In this document: positions 27,681-35,676 of the stretch, one piece after another
How the letters are laid out: every line of letters starts with the position of its first letter
How positions within the stretch are numbered: position 1 is the stretch's first letter
Source: Henriciella sp.
GTDB taxonomy: Bacteria; Pseudomonadota; Alphaproteobacteria; Caulobacterales; Hyphomonadaceae
Assembly: GCA_021776655.1 (NCBI GenBank)
Contig: JAJFFK010000043.1
Coordinates: 1-64,000 of the forward strand
Direction of reading: 5' to 3'
Length of the DNA stretch: 64,000 nt
The notes under the pieces: generated by a model
Told to the model about the DNA's origin: nothing
What the model saw: only the letters and a program-made list of their open reading frames with translations
The model's database searches: none
Made by a program: the position numbers and the translations under genes

Positions 27681-28661
27681 ATGAACTGGCTGACCAACTT
27701 CCGCACCCCCGGCCTGAAGGGCCTGCTTGGCAACAAAAAAGATACGCCGGATAATTTATGGCTGAAATGCCCGACCTCTGGCGAACTGGTCTATCGCTCC
27801 GATCTGGAAGAAACTCACTATGTCACGCCAGCGGGCGCGCATTTGCGGATCTCGCCGCGCCGCCGCTTCCGACTATTCTTCGATAATGAAAACTGGGAAC
27901 CCATCCCCTTGCCGCCCGTCGCGGCGGACCCGCTGAAGTTCAAGGATGACAAGACTTATCCATCCCGGATCAAGGCGGCAAAAAGTAAAATTGCCAAGCG
28001 CGAAAAAGAAGAGGCGCCCGATCCCAGCGCCGCTGCTCCAATTGCTCAAGACGACTGTATGGCTGCAGCTTTTGGCCGGATTGATGGCATTCCGACAGTC
28101 CTCTTGGCTCAAGACTTTGCCTTCATGGGCGGATCGCTTGGCATGGCGGCGGGTGAAGCGTTCATCACCGCAGCGCAAATGGCAGTCGCGCGCAAAGCGG
28201 CATTCGTGATCTGTACCGCGTCTGGCGGCGCGCGCATGCAGGAAGGCACGCTGTCATTGATGCAGATGCCGCGCACCACGCTGGCCATTCAGGAAGTCAA
28301 GGAAGCGGGCCTGCCTTATATCGTGGTTTTATGTGACCCGACATCTGGCGGCGTTTCGGCCTCCTACGCCATGCTGGGCGATGTCCATATTGCAGAGCCC
28401 GGCGCGATGATCGCATTTTCCGGGCCACGGGTGATTGAACAAACCATTCGCGAAAAACTGCCCGAAGGCTTCCAGCGCGCTGAATTTCTGCGCGAAAAGG
28501 GTGCCGTCGATATTGTTGCCGACCGGCGCGAGCTGAAAACAACGCTGGCGCGTGTGTTGGGTCATTTGATGCCGAAACGCGCCGCTGCTGAGAAAGATGT
28601 TACAGATCTGCCGGTGCTTGCGCCGTCAGCGGATGCGCCCGCACCAAAATCCAAGAGATAG
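27681..28661 (+). CDS. accD: Acetyl-CoA carboxylase carboxyltransferase subunit beta, zinc ribbon decayed
   Basis: 326 residues. The carboxyltransferase core is intact: FMGGSLGMAAGEAF, TASGGARMQEGTLSLMQM, DPTSGGVSASYAMLGD and GPRVIEQTIREKLPEGFQ. The N-terminal zinc ribbon, normally CxxC then CxxC, reads KCPTSGE and VTPAGAH, so three of four Cys ligands are gone. I recall similar forms in Caulobacter relatives. With AccA it transfers carboxyl from biotin to acetyl-CoA for malonyl-CoA. Stop is followed almost at once by folC. Confidence 0.93.
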   Translation: MNWLTNFRTPGLKGLLGNKKDTPDNLWLKCPTSGELVYRSDLEETHYVTPAGAHLRISPRRRFRLFFDNENWEPIPLPPVAADPLKFKDDKTYPSRIKAAKSKIAKREKEEAPDPSAAAPIAQDDCMAAAFGRIDGIPTVLLAQDFAFMGGSLGMAAGEAFITAAQMAVARKAAFVICTASGGARMQEGTLSLMQMPRTTLAIQEVKEAGLPYIVVLCDPTSGGVSASYAMLGDVHIAEPGAMIAFSGPRVIEQTIREKLPEGFQRAEFLREKGAVDIVADRRELKTTLARVLGHLMPKRAAAEKDVTDLPVLAPSADAPAPKSKR

Positions 28662-28663
28662 TT

Positions 28664-29914
28664 TTGGCTAATAGCAACCCGCTCGTTGATGCAGCGCTAA
28701 ACCGTTTCGAGGGGCTGTATCCTGAAACCATAGAACTATCCCTGGGCCGCATTGAAACGGTGCTCGCGGCGCTTGGCCGCCCACAAGATAAGCTCCCTTC
28801 GGTCATTCATGTCGCAGGAACCAATGGCAAAGGTTCAACTTGCGCCTATTTGCGCGCTATGGCCGAGGCAGACGGTCTGAAGGCCCACGTGTTTACCTCG
28901 CCGCACCTGGTGCGCTTCAATGAGCGGATCAGGCTGGCCGGGAAGCTGGTCGATGATGACCGACTGATCGCGTGGCTCGACCGGACTTATGAGGCGCTGG
29001 ATGGGCAAGAAATTACATCGTTTGAGGCGACCACGGCGGCGGCCTTGCTGGCCTTTAGCGAAGTGTCTGCCGATCTCCTAATCCTGGAAGTTGGCCTTGG
29101 CGGGCGGTTCGACGCAACCAATATTATTGCCTCGCCGGGCGTTAGCATCATCACGCCAGTGGATTTTGATCATAAACAATTTCTCGGCACCGACCTCGCC
29201 ATCATCGCAGGCGAGAAAGCCGGGATTATCAAACCGGGTCGCCCCGCCGTATCCGCGATCCAGAAACGGGTCTGCGGCGATGTGATTGCGAAAGTCGCAG
29301 CAGATCAGAAAGCGCCGCTCCGGGTTCTCAGTATTGAGGACATTGAGCGAGTGCCAGAGGCCGTCGCCCTGCCCGGCACGCACCAACGCTATAATGCCGC
29401 TCTGGCAGGGCTGGCCCTGCGCACCCTGGATCACCCACGCGTCAGCGATCAGGCGATCTGGCAAGGCGCGATGAGTGCAGACTGGCCGGCCCGGATGCAG
29501 CGCTTGAAGCCCGGTCCGATGTCAACGTTCGGCACGGTGCAGGAGGTCTGGCTCGATGGCGGGCACAATCCTCATGCCGCACACGCCATCGCTGAATTGT
29601 TGCGCCAGATGAAGGGGCGCACGGTTATGGTTTGCGCGATGATGGCCGCAAAAGATCATGAGAGTTTCTTCTGGGCATTTGAACCTCTGGTAGACGAGGT
29701 TCACACTGTCCCCAATTCACGCGGGCATGCTGGCGCAGACCCACAAGTTCTCGCCGATGCGGCGCGCACATTTATCCCGAATGCAACCGCGCATCAAACA
29801 CTTGAGAAAGCCATGCAAGCGGCGGCGCAAAGTGAGCCGGACCGCATTCTGATCTGCGGATCGCTCTATCTCGCTGGCGATGTACTTGAATTAAACGGAG
29901 AAATTCCGAAGTAG
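28664..29914 (+). CDS. folC: Folylpolyglutamate synthase/dihydrofolate synthase
   Basis: 416-residue Mur-ligase-type enzyme that adds glutamate to dihydropteroate and folates. Visible: P-loop VAGTNGKGSTCAYL, TSPHLVRFNERIR, the SFEATTAAALLAF region, LEVGLGGRFDATN with VDFDHKQFLG, and the C-terminal LDGGHNPHAAHA. Translation begins at TTG 28664, two bases past the accD stop, with AAGAGA as a modest ribosome site; no suitable ATG exists nearby. No clear terminator follows. Confidence 0.92.
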   Translation: MANSNPLVDAALNRFEGLYPETIELSLGRIETVLAALGRPQDKLPSVIHVAGTNGKGSTCAYLRAMAEADGLKAHVFTSPHLVRFNERIRLAGKLVDDDRLIAWLDRTYEALDGQEITSFEATTAAALLAFSEVSADLLILEVGLGGRFDATNIIASPGVSIITPVDFDHKQFLGTDLAIIAGEKAGIIKPGRPAVSAIQKRVCGDVIAKVAADQKAPLRVLSIEDIERVPEAVALPGTHQRYNAALAGLALRTLDHPRVSDQAIWQGAMSADWPARMQRLKPGPMSTFGTVQEVWLDGGHNPHAAHAIAELLRQMKGRTVMVCAMMAAKDHESFFWAFEPLVDEVHTVPNSRGHAGADPQVLADAARTFIPNATAHQTLEKAMQAAAQSEPDRILICGSLYLAGDVLELNGEIPK

Positions 29915-30263
29915 GGTTAGGCCCATTAGTCTCGCTAATTTGGTCATCTCATCTGGTTCTCTGACAAAGCGGAGAGCCTTGAAAGTTTACCCAATTCAAG
30001 AGCGTTGATGCTGTCCTCACGGCAAAAACGCCCGCCCTTTGGGTGCGCTTGTGGTGACAAGCCAAGACTTTATACGCTTTAGTTCCGTTTGCCTGCGGCA
30101 GCAGGCATCCATGGCGGCTGGGCCCACACTCAACCGCCATAGACCCCTGCCGTCGCAGGGGAAACGGGGAAAGAGGATATGCTTGGGTTTGGAACCTAAT
30201 CAGCGCCAAGTCTGCACAGCGCCAAAGTGACGAGATTAATCAGCCTGATCCTAGGGTCAGGCC
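29915..30263. repeat. 349-base gene-free interval with clustered hairpins
   Basis: No credible gene on either strand. Short perfect stems lie close together: GCCTGC/GCAGGC (30091-30106), ATGGCGG/CCGCCAT (30111-30140), CCCCTGC/GCAGGGG (30144-30161) and CTAGGG/CCCTAG (30251-30267), the last overlapping the stop of the convergent hydrolase gene. This looks like a REP-type palindromic mosaic at a convergent gene end. Confidence 0.45.
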
Positions 30264-30815
30264 CTAGTTCAGCATCGCTTGTATCTCAGCGTTCGAATGC
30301 AGCACCGCAATCTTGTCCTTCATATAGGCCAAGGAAACCCGCGCGTGCTCTTCATCGTGAGAGTCGATGCAGTCGGTCGCAAGTATCACTCGATAGTCGC
30401 GTTGATAGGCATCAATCGCCGCCATACGGATACAGGCATGCGTGTTCACACCAGCAAGAACCAAACTTTCAGGCTCAATCTTCGCCAGTACATCGTCAAG
30501 ATTAGTTCTGAAAAAGGCGCTGTAGCGCTTCTTCAGAATGATCGCATCATCTGGTTCGCAATCCAAATCGCGGTGGATATCAGCACCAGACGTATTTTCA
30601 ATTGTCACCGCAGTCTGCTTATCTCGCATTTCGAGGAAGGCGTCGCTGAGATCAACTCGGAAGGCTTGGCGAACCCAAATAATTGGACCACCGGACCGCC
30701 GTATAGTTGCGATCAATGTATTTGTATTCTGGATCAGTTTCTGGCACGCCTGCTCATCCCAGCGATCAAGAAAGTCGTTGAGCATATCGACGACAAGCAG
30801 ACAGGTCCTCGTCAT
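30264..30815 (-). CDS. Isochorismatase-family cysteine hydrolase
   Basis: 183-residue hydrolase with the family's catalytic triad: Asp in LLVVDMLNDF (D10), Lys in AIILKKRYSAFF and Cys in AGVNTHACIRMAAIDAY. The Ala/Val-Asn-Thr-His-Ala-Cys form is found in nicotinamidase-like and biuret- or ureido-type amidases, so the substrate is open. Its start lies six bases after the stop of the dehydrogenase gene upstream, suggesting a two-gene unit. Confidence 0.82.
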   Translation of the reverse strand: MTRTCLLVVDMLNDFLDRWDEQACQKLIQNTNTLIATIRRSGGPIIWVRQAFRVDLSDAFLEMRDKQTAVTIENTSGADIHRDLDCEPDDAIILKKRYSAFFRTNLDDVLAKIEPESLVLAGVNTHACIRMAAIDAYQRDYRVILATDCIDSHDEEHARVSLAYMKDKIAVLHSNAEIQAMLN

Positions 30816-30821
30816 CTCACT

Positions 30822-31607
30822 TTAAGCGTTCTTGATGCTCATCCCGCCATCGACCGGGATGATCGCGCCGGTCAGATAAGAAGCGGCAGGCAAGCAAAGC
30901 GACAGCGTAATATTGGCGACCTCTTCGGGAATACCATAGCGACGCAGCGGCACCCGGCGCTTGGCATATATCGTCTTATGCTCGTCGGAAATCGCGTCGG
31001 TAATACCCGTGATGATCGGACCAGGACAGATGCAGTTACAGGTGATGCCATCACGGCCAAGGTCAACAGCCATCGCGCGGGTCAGCCCGATCACACCATG
31101 CTTGGCGGCGACATAAGGCCCGTTCAGCGGGGTGGCCCCAAGGCCCTCTGTCGAGGCGATATTCACAATCCGGCCGCCTTCCGAAGAAGCCATCAGGTGC
31201 GGCAGCGCCGCCCGGATCAGGCGCTGATGGGCGCTTAGCATGACATCGATACTGGCGCGCCAAATATCCTCATATGCGTCTTCACTGGGATGGGCCTGGC
31301 GCGCAAACCCGGCATTATTGATCAATATGTCGAGCCCGCCAAAGGCTTCCACCGTTGCCGCAACCGCTGTTTTCAGAGCGTCCTGATCGCTGACATCCAG
31401 CGCCATCGCGCGAACCGTCTCGAACCCGGCCTCGCGGATCTCGGCGGCAACCGCCTCAACCCCCTCGCCATTCAGGTCAGTTGCCATGACGTTTGCACCT
31501 TCGCGGGCGAACAGATGCGCCGTCGCGCGGCCCATACCACTGGCTGCACCAGTGACGAAAAGCGTTTTTCCAGCAACGGATCGGTTAAGCGGTTGATATG
31601 GCAGCAT
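30822..31607 (-). CDS. Short-chain dehydrogenase/reductase, 3-hydroxybutyrate-dehydrogenase-like
   Basis: 261-residue classical SDR. TGAASGMG (NAD(P) loop, about 19-26), a D in ATDLNGEG that favours NAD over NADP, NNAG in ILINNAGFA, catalytic Ser in NIASTEGLG and Y/K in YVAAKHG. The C-terminal VDGGMSIKNA is standard. Substrate unknown; the overall pattern is near 3-hydroxybutyrate dehydrogenases. ATG 31607 follows GGAG and lies just beyond the trxA terminator, so it has its own promoter. Confidence 0.83.
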   Translation of the reverse strand: MLPYQPLNRSVAGKTLFVTGAASGMGRATAHLFAREGANVMATDLNGEGVEAVAAEIREAGFETVRAMALDVSDQDALKTAVAATVEAFGGLDILINNAGFARQAHPSEDAYEDIWRASIDVMLSAHQRLIRAALPHLMASSEGGRIVNIASTEGLGATPLNGPYVAAKHGVIGLTRAMAVDLGRDGITCNCICPGPIITGITDAISDEHKTIYAKRRVPLRRYGIPEEVANITLSLCLPAASYLTGAIIPVDGGMSIKNA

Positions 31608-31651
31608 GTTTAGTCTCCAATTTTGCGCACTCTACTTGTATCTTGAAACAG

Positions 31652-31675
31652 AAAAAACCCCGCCATAGGGCGAGG
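31652..31675 (-). terminator. Intrinsic terminator after trxA
   Basis: On the minus strand CCTCGCC (31675-31669) pairs with GGCGGGG (31664-31658) over a CTAT loop, followed by TTTTTT (31657-31652). It ends the long minus-strand operon that begins near 42015. Confidence 0.85.
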
Positions 31676-31701
31676 CCTTAAAAAACTGAAGCCTGCAGCT
31701 C

Positions 31702-32019
31702 TCAAGTGTTTTCTTTGATCCACTCGGTGATGCGTTGTTTGGACATCGCCCCAGTTTGGGTCTGGACGATTTTGCCGTCCTTGAACAACATTAGCGTCGG
31801 CAAGCCACGTACGCCATATTTCGATGCCGCCATGGGATGATCGTCAACATTGATCTTGGCCACCTTTACCTCGCCCGACAGTTCGTCAGACACGGCATCC
31901 AGATGCGGGGCCATCTGCTTACATGGGCCACACCATTCAGCCCAAAAATCAACTATAACAGGCGTGTCGCCCGCAATCACCTCGTCAAAATTATCATCCG
32001 TGATGTGTTCAGCAGCCAT
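31702..32019 (-). CDS. trxA: Thioredoxin
   Basis: 105-residue thioredoxin with the redox motif WCGPC (29-33) and cis-Pro in RGLPTLMLF. A general cytosolic disulfide reductant. AGGAGG lies just before the ATG at 32019, so this start is preferred to one nine codons upstream. It is the last gene of the operon and lies 66 bases after addA. Confidence 0.95.
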   Translation of the reverse strand: MAAEHITDDNFDEVIAGDTPVIVDFWAEWCGPCKQMAPHLDAVSDELSGEVKVAKINVDDHPMAASKYGVRGLPTLMLFKDGKIVQTQTGAMSKQRITEWIKENT

Positions 32020-32085
32020 GATGGCCTCCTTGGATAGTCTCAGCATACGCCTTTGGTAGACATAGATAGGGACTCTTTGCGCAGG

Positions 32086-35000
32086 TCAAACAGCACTCCG
32101 CACAGAGTTTAGAGAATCTGACATCAAATCTGGCTCAAGGCGGATCAGGCGAGGCCCGTCTGTGTACAGCAGGGCGCAATGGACGGGTCTCACGTGATCA
32201 GCATAGATCTGCTGCAAGACAGCGCGATAAGCGGCCATTTGGGCGACATAGGCTGTGCCAATACCGGCAGAGCTTTTGGGCGCAGGGCGATCCGTCTTAT
32301 AATCAATGATATAGATCTCGGTTTCGGTGATGATCAGCCGGTCGACCCGGCCATTGACCAATTGTCCACCCGGCAATGTACCGACAATCGCGACCTCGTT
32401 ACGTCCGCCAGGAGCAAAGACCTGCGCAAAGGCCTTGTGGTCCAGTGTCGCCAATGTGACCGCCCGGATCTCTTCTCGCTCATCTTCATTCAAGTCCGGA
32501 TCACGGGCCAGGAACCGTTTCGCAGCTTCGACGCGTGCGTCCGCTTGCAGGCCTGGCAGGCTCTGTAGTAGCGCATGGATCAGGGTCCCACGGCGCAGCG
32601 CCTTGCTGCGCGCGCGGCCAAATGGAGCCGCGACGGGCGCGTTATCCTCAAGCAAACGACTGGGCGCGGCCAAGCGCATTGGCGGCGCGGGGTCGCCAGC
32701 CGGTCTACCAAGCCATGCCGGGGCCTCGATTGGCGCATTGGCGGCAATCTGAAAAGCTTCCATGCGCGGCGCAGGCGCGCCAAATGTCAGCTTGCCCTCG
32801 AGCACTTGCAGCGCGTCATCTGGCGCTGGCGGATCGCCGGTCAGTGCCAACATCGCGGTCAGGCACCAGCGATACCACGAGGTCTTGGCATATCCGGTCT
32901 TGCTGTTACCGAGCCCTGCTCCGGCAATGATCAAGCGATCAGAAGCGCGGGTCAGCGCGACATAAAGCAACCGCCGGGACTCGCGCTCATTGGCGATGTT
33001 TTTCAGCGCCCGCAACTCGGCTGTAACCGGGCAGTCAAATTGTTTCGATGGCGCATAAAGCGGGGTGGCGTCACGACCCAGGAAAATCGGGTCATCGGTG
33101 GATTTGGTCGCGCCAACCGTATCGGGCAGAAACACGATCGGCGACTGTAAGCCTTTGGCGCCGTGCACGGTCATGATCCGGATCGCGCCATCCGGCTGGC
33201 CAAGCTCGCGTTTTAGCTCGACATTATCGGCCTCGATCTCAGCCAGAAACGCCTGCAAGCTGGCAGCTTCGCGCATATCGAAGCCGAGCGCCCGCGAGAC
33301 CAGCGCGCGGACCGGGTCACGCACCGGCTCTCCAAGTCGCTGAACCAGGCGGTCCCAACCCGTCAGACCCTCGCCGTCAGAGGCCGTCAGGTGCAGGGTC
33401 AAAAAATCGAAGGGCGGCAAATGTTTGGCTGCCAGCAATTGCAAGCAAGCCTGCCGCGCCGCTGCGAAACAAGGGTCTGTCGCCGCCTCAAGCCGCTGCC
33501 ACAGAGTGACACCGCGCTTGCGATCATGCGCCAGTTGAAACAGATGCTGATCATCATCAGTCAGGCCACAAAATGGCCCGCGCAAAATCTCGGCAAGCGT
33601 TAGATCATCGCCCGGCTGGAGCGCGAACCGGATCAGGTTGAGGCAATCTTGAACCCCGATATGATTAAGCAATTTGAGGCGGTCCGCGCCCGCAACTGGC
33701 AGGCTCTGCTGTTTCAGACTTTCAATCAGGGCCTCGAACAAGTCATTGCGACTGCGCACCAGGATCAGGATATCTTGCGGCTGGATGGCGCGGCGCTGCC
33801 AGCTTCGATCTGGCTGTTCGATCCAAACGGTTTCGCCATCATCAATCATCTGACGAATATGACGCGCGATATCAGCGGCCAGCCTACGGCGCGGGGCGTC
33901 CTGTCGCACATGGTCAACCGGCGGGGTCCAGCTTGTATCAGGTGTCACCGCTGGATCGGGCATATGTAGCGGCCACAGTTCAACCTGGCCGGGTTGATTG
34001 GCCCGGCGCACCTGATGGCGCTTTAGGTCAGCATCAGGCGGCGGCAATGGATCGGTCGCGGCATCGGTGAGTGGAACCCGCGCGCGCACGTCATCGACAA
34101 AGGTCAATATTTCCGGACTGGACCGGAAGGACATCAGCATTTCCGGACGGTTGACGGCGCGGCCCTCCGCCTCAGCAATCGGTTCTTCTCGGCGCAGGAA
34201 CGCTTCGCTTTCTGCCAAGAAGTGCTGCTGATCTGCGCCTTGGAAGGAATAGATCGATTGCTTTGGGTCGCCGACCACAAATTGCGTGCGCGGTTCATTG
34301 ATTCGGTCACGCCCAAGACCTGACTGGAACTCCTCAACCAGCGCATTGATGAGCGCCCATTGCGGCGGGCTGGTATCTTGCGCTTCATCCAGGAGCAGAT
34401 GGGTCAGTCCGCCATCCAGCTTGTACAAGATCCATTCCGCTGCGCCCGACCGGGTCAGCAATTGCCGCGTCCGCTCGATCAGGTCGTCAAAATCCAGCGC
34501 CGCGCGCAGCGCCTTCTCGCGGTGATAGTCAGCAACAATAGGCAGCCCGAGGGTCAATAGCGCCAGACTGCGCTCTGCCGCTTGCGCCGCTGCCAGCTGA
34601 GCCTGAACCGCCTTCATCCGGGTAATTTCAGACCCTTCACTCTCGCCTTGCTTGCGCCAGAACAGGTCCACGACCTGACCACTCGCAGGCAGCGCAGCGG
34701 TAAATGGATTGCTCTTCGGCGGCCAGTCATGTTTGCGGCCTGCAAGCGCGTCGAGATAGGCGCTATACTGTGTTTGTGGATCGCTCGCCTCAAGCATTGC
34801 GGACAGACCGTCCAGCAATTTGTCATCAGTCGCTTTGCGGCTGGCCGCGCGCAATTCTTCGCAGGCCGCAATAACCTGCGCGCGCGGAAAATCACGCGAC
34901 ATCGCTGCCTCGATAATCGCCCCTGAGCTTGCCTCGGGCGCGTCCAAGGCCGCCTTCACCAACGCCGCCATGTCGGCATCAGGCGCCGCAGCCAGACGGC

Positions 35001-35676
35001 GCGCAAACGCACTCATCTCGCCGCGCTTGAACTTTAACAGGTTGAGCGCCGCCTTGACGCCAAGCCCGCCAGCGGTGCGCGACAGCACCAGCAACGCTTC
35101 GGGCGCACCCGTCGCGGCCGCCTCAACCCCGGCGTCGAGCACCGCCTGCCAGAGCTGGTCAGCCTCGCGATCTTCAATCTCGGTAAAGCCCGGCGAAACC
35201 CCGGCCTCGAGTGGGAACCGGCGCAGGATACGCGCACAGAAGGCGTGGATCGTCTCAATCCGCAAGCCGCCCGGCGTTTCCAGCGCCCGGGCAAATAGCG
35301 AGCGCGCCTGCTTCAGTGCATCGCGATCATAGGAGCGAGGATCACGCCCTTCAAGCATTGCCAGTTTGCCACGCAGAGCCTCATCATCGGCAATCGACCA
35401 GTCGCCAAGCCGGCTGAACAGGCGCGACAGCATCTCGTTCGCTGCCGCTTTAGTATAGGTCACACACAGGATTGAGTCCGGGTGCGCGCCCGGGCGGCCA
35501 TCCGGGCGTCGCAAGAGCAGTCGCGCCACCCGGTCAATCAGCACTTTGGTCTTGCCTGATCCGGCATTTGCCTCAACCCAGGCTGATCGCGCCGGATCCG
35601 CCGCCTGTGCTTGCGCGCCTTGGGCCTGTGCAAATTCCGGACTGTCCGGTGAGAAGATCGCACCCGGCTTAGTCAT
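32086..35676 (-). CDS. addA: AddA helicase-nuclease of double-strand break repair
   Basis: 1196-residue UvrD-type superfamily 1 helicase with a C-terminal nuclease. Walker A NAGSGKTKVLIDRVARLLL, helicase motif II LLLDEAQDTSP, motif III QFVVGDPKQSIYSFQGAD, motif V MTVHGAKGLQSPIVFLPD and the PD-(D/E)XK nuclease motif IYIIDYKTDRP are present. AddAB resects broken ends up to a Chi-like site and loads RecA. The ATG at 35676 overlaps the addB stop by eight bases; TTG 35685 and ATG 35682 are alternatives. Confidence 0.93.
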   Translation of the reverse strand: MTKPGAIFSPDSPEFAQAQGAQAQAADPARSAWVEANAGSGKTKVLIDRVARLLLRRPDGRPGAHPDSILCVTYTKAAANEMLSRLFSRLGDWSIADDEALRGKLAMLEGRDPRSYDRDALKQARSLFARALETPGGLRIETIHAFCARILRRFPLEAGVSPGFTEIEDREADQLWQAVLDAGVEAAATGAPEALLVLSRTAGGLGVKAALNLLKFKRGEMSAFARRLAAAPDADMAALVKAALDAPEASSGAIIEAAMSRDFPRAQVIAACEELRAASRKATDDKLLDGLSAMLEASDPQTQYSAYLDALAGRKHDWPPKSNPFTAALPASGQVVDLFWRKQGESEGSEITRMKAVQAQLAAAQAAERSLALLTLGLPIVADYHREKALRAALDFDDLIERTRQLLTRSGAAEWILYKLDGGLTHLLLDEAQDTSPPQWALINALVEEFQSGLGRDRINEPRTQFVVGDPKQSIYSFQGADQQHFLAESEAFLRREEPIAEAEGRAVNRPEMLMSFRSSPEILTFVDDVRARVPLTDAATDPLPPPDADLKRHQVRRANQPGQVELWPLHMPDPAVTPDTSWTPPVDHVRQDAPRRRLAADIARHIRQMIDDGETVWIEQPDRSWQRRAIQPQDILILVRSRNDLFEALIESLKQQSLPVAGADRLKLLNHIGVQDCLNLIRFALQPGDDLTLAEILRGPFCGLTDDDQHLFQLAHDRKRGVTLWQRLEAATDPCFAAARQACLQLLAAKHLPPFDFLTLHLTASDGEGLTGWDRLVQRLGEPVRDPVRALVSRALGFDMREAASLQAFLAEIEADNVELKRELGQPDGAIRIMTVHGAKGLQSPIVFLPDTVGATKSTDDPIFLGRDATPLYAPSKQFDCPVTAELRALKNIANERESRRLLYVALTRASDRLIIAGAGLGNSKTGYAKTSWYRWCLTAMLALTGDPPAPDDALQVLEGKLTFGAPAPRMEAFQIAANAPIEAPAWLGRPAGDPAPPMRLAAPSRLLEDNAPVAAPFGRARSKALRRGTLIHALLQSLPGLQADARVEAAKRFLARDPDLNEDEREEIRAVTLATLDHKAFAQVFAPGGRNEVAIVGTLPGGQLVNGRVDRLIITETEIYIIDYKTDRPAPKSSAGIGTAYVAQMAAYRAVLQQIYADHVRPVHCALLYTDGPRLIRLEPDLMSDSLNSVRSAV

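Noticed and set aside
29949-30209. 86-residue minus-strand frame in the folC-hydrolase gap
   Set aside because: Its sequence is just the translation of the clustered palindromes; no ribosome site.
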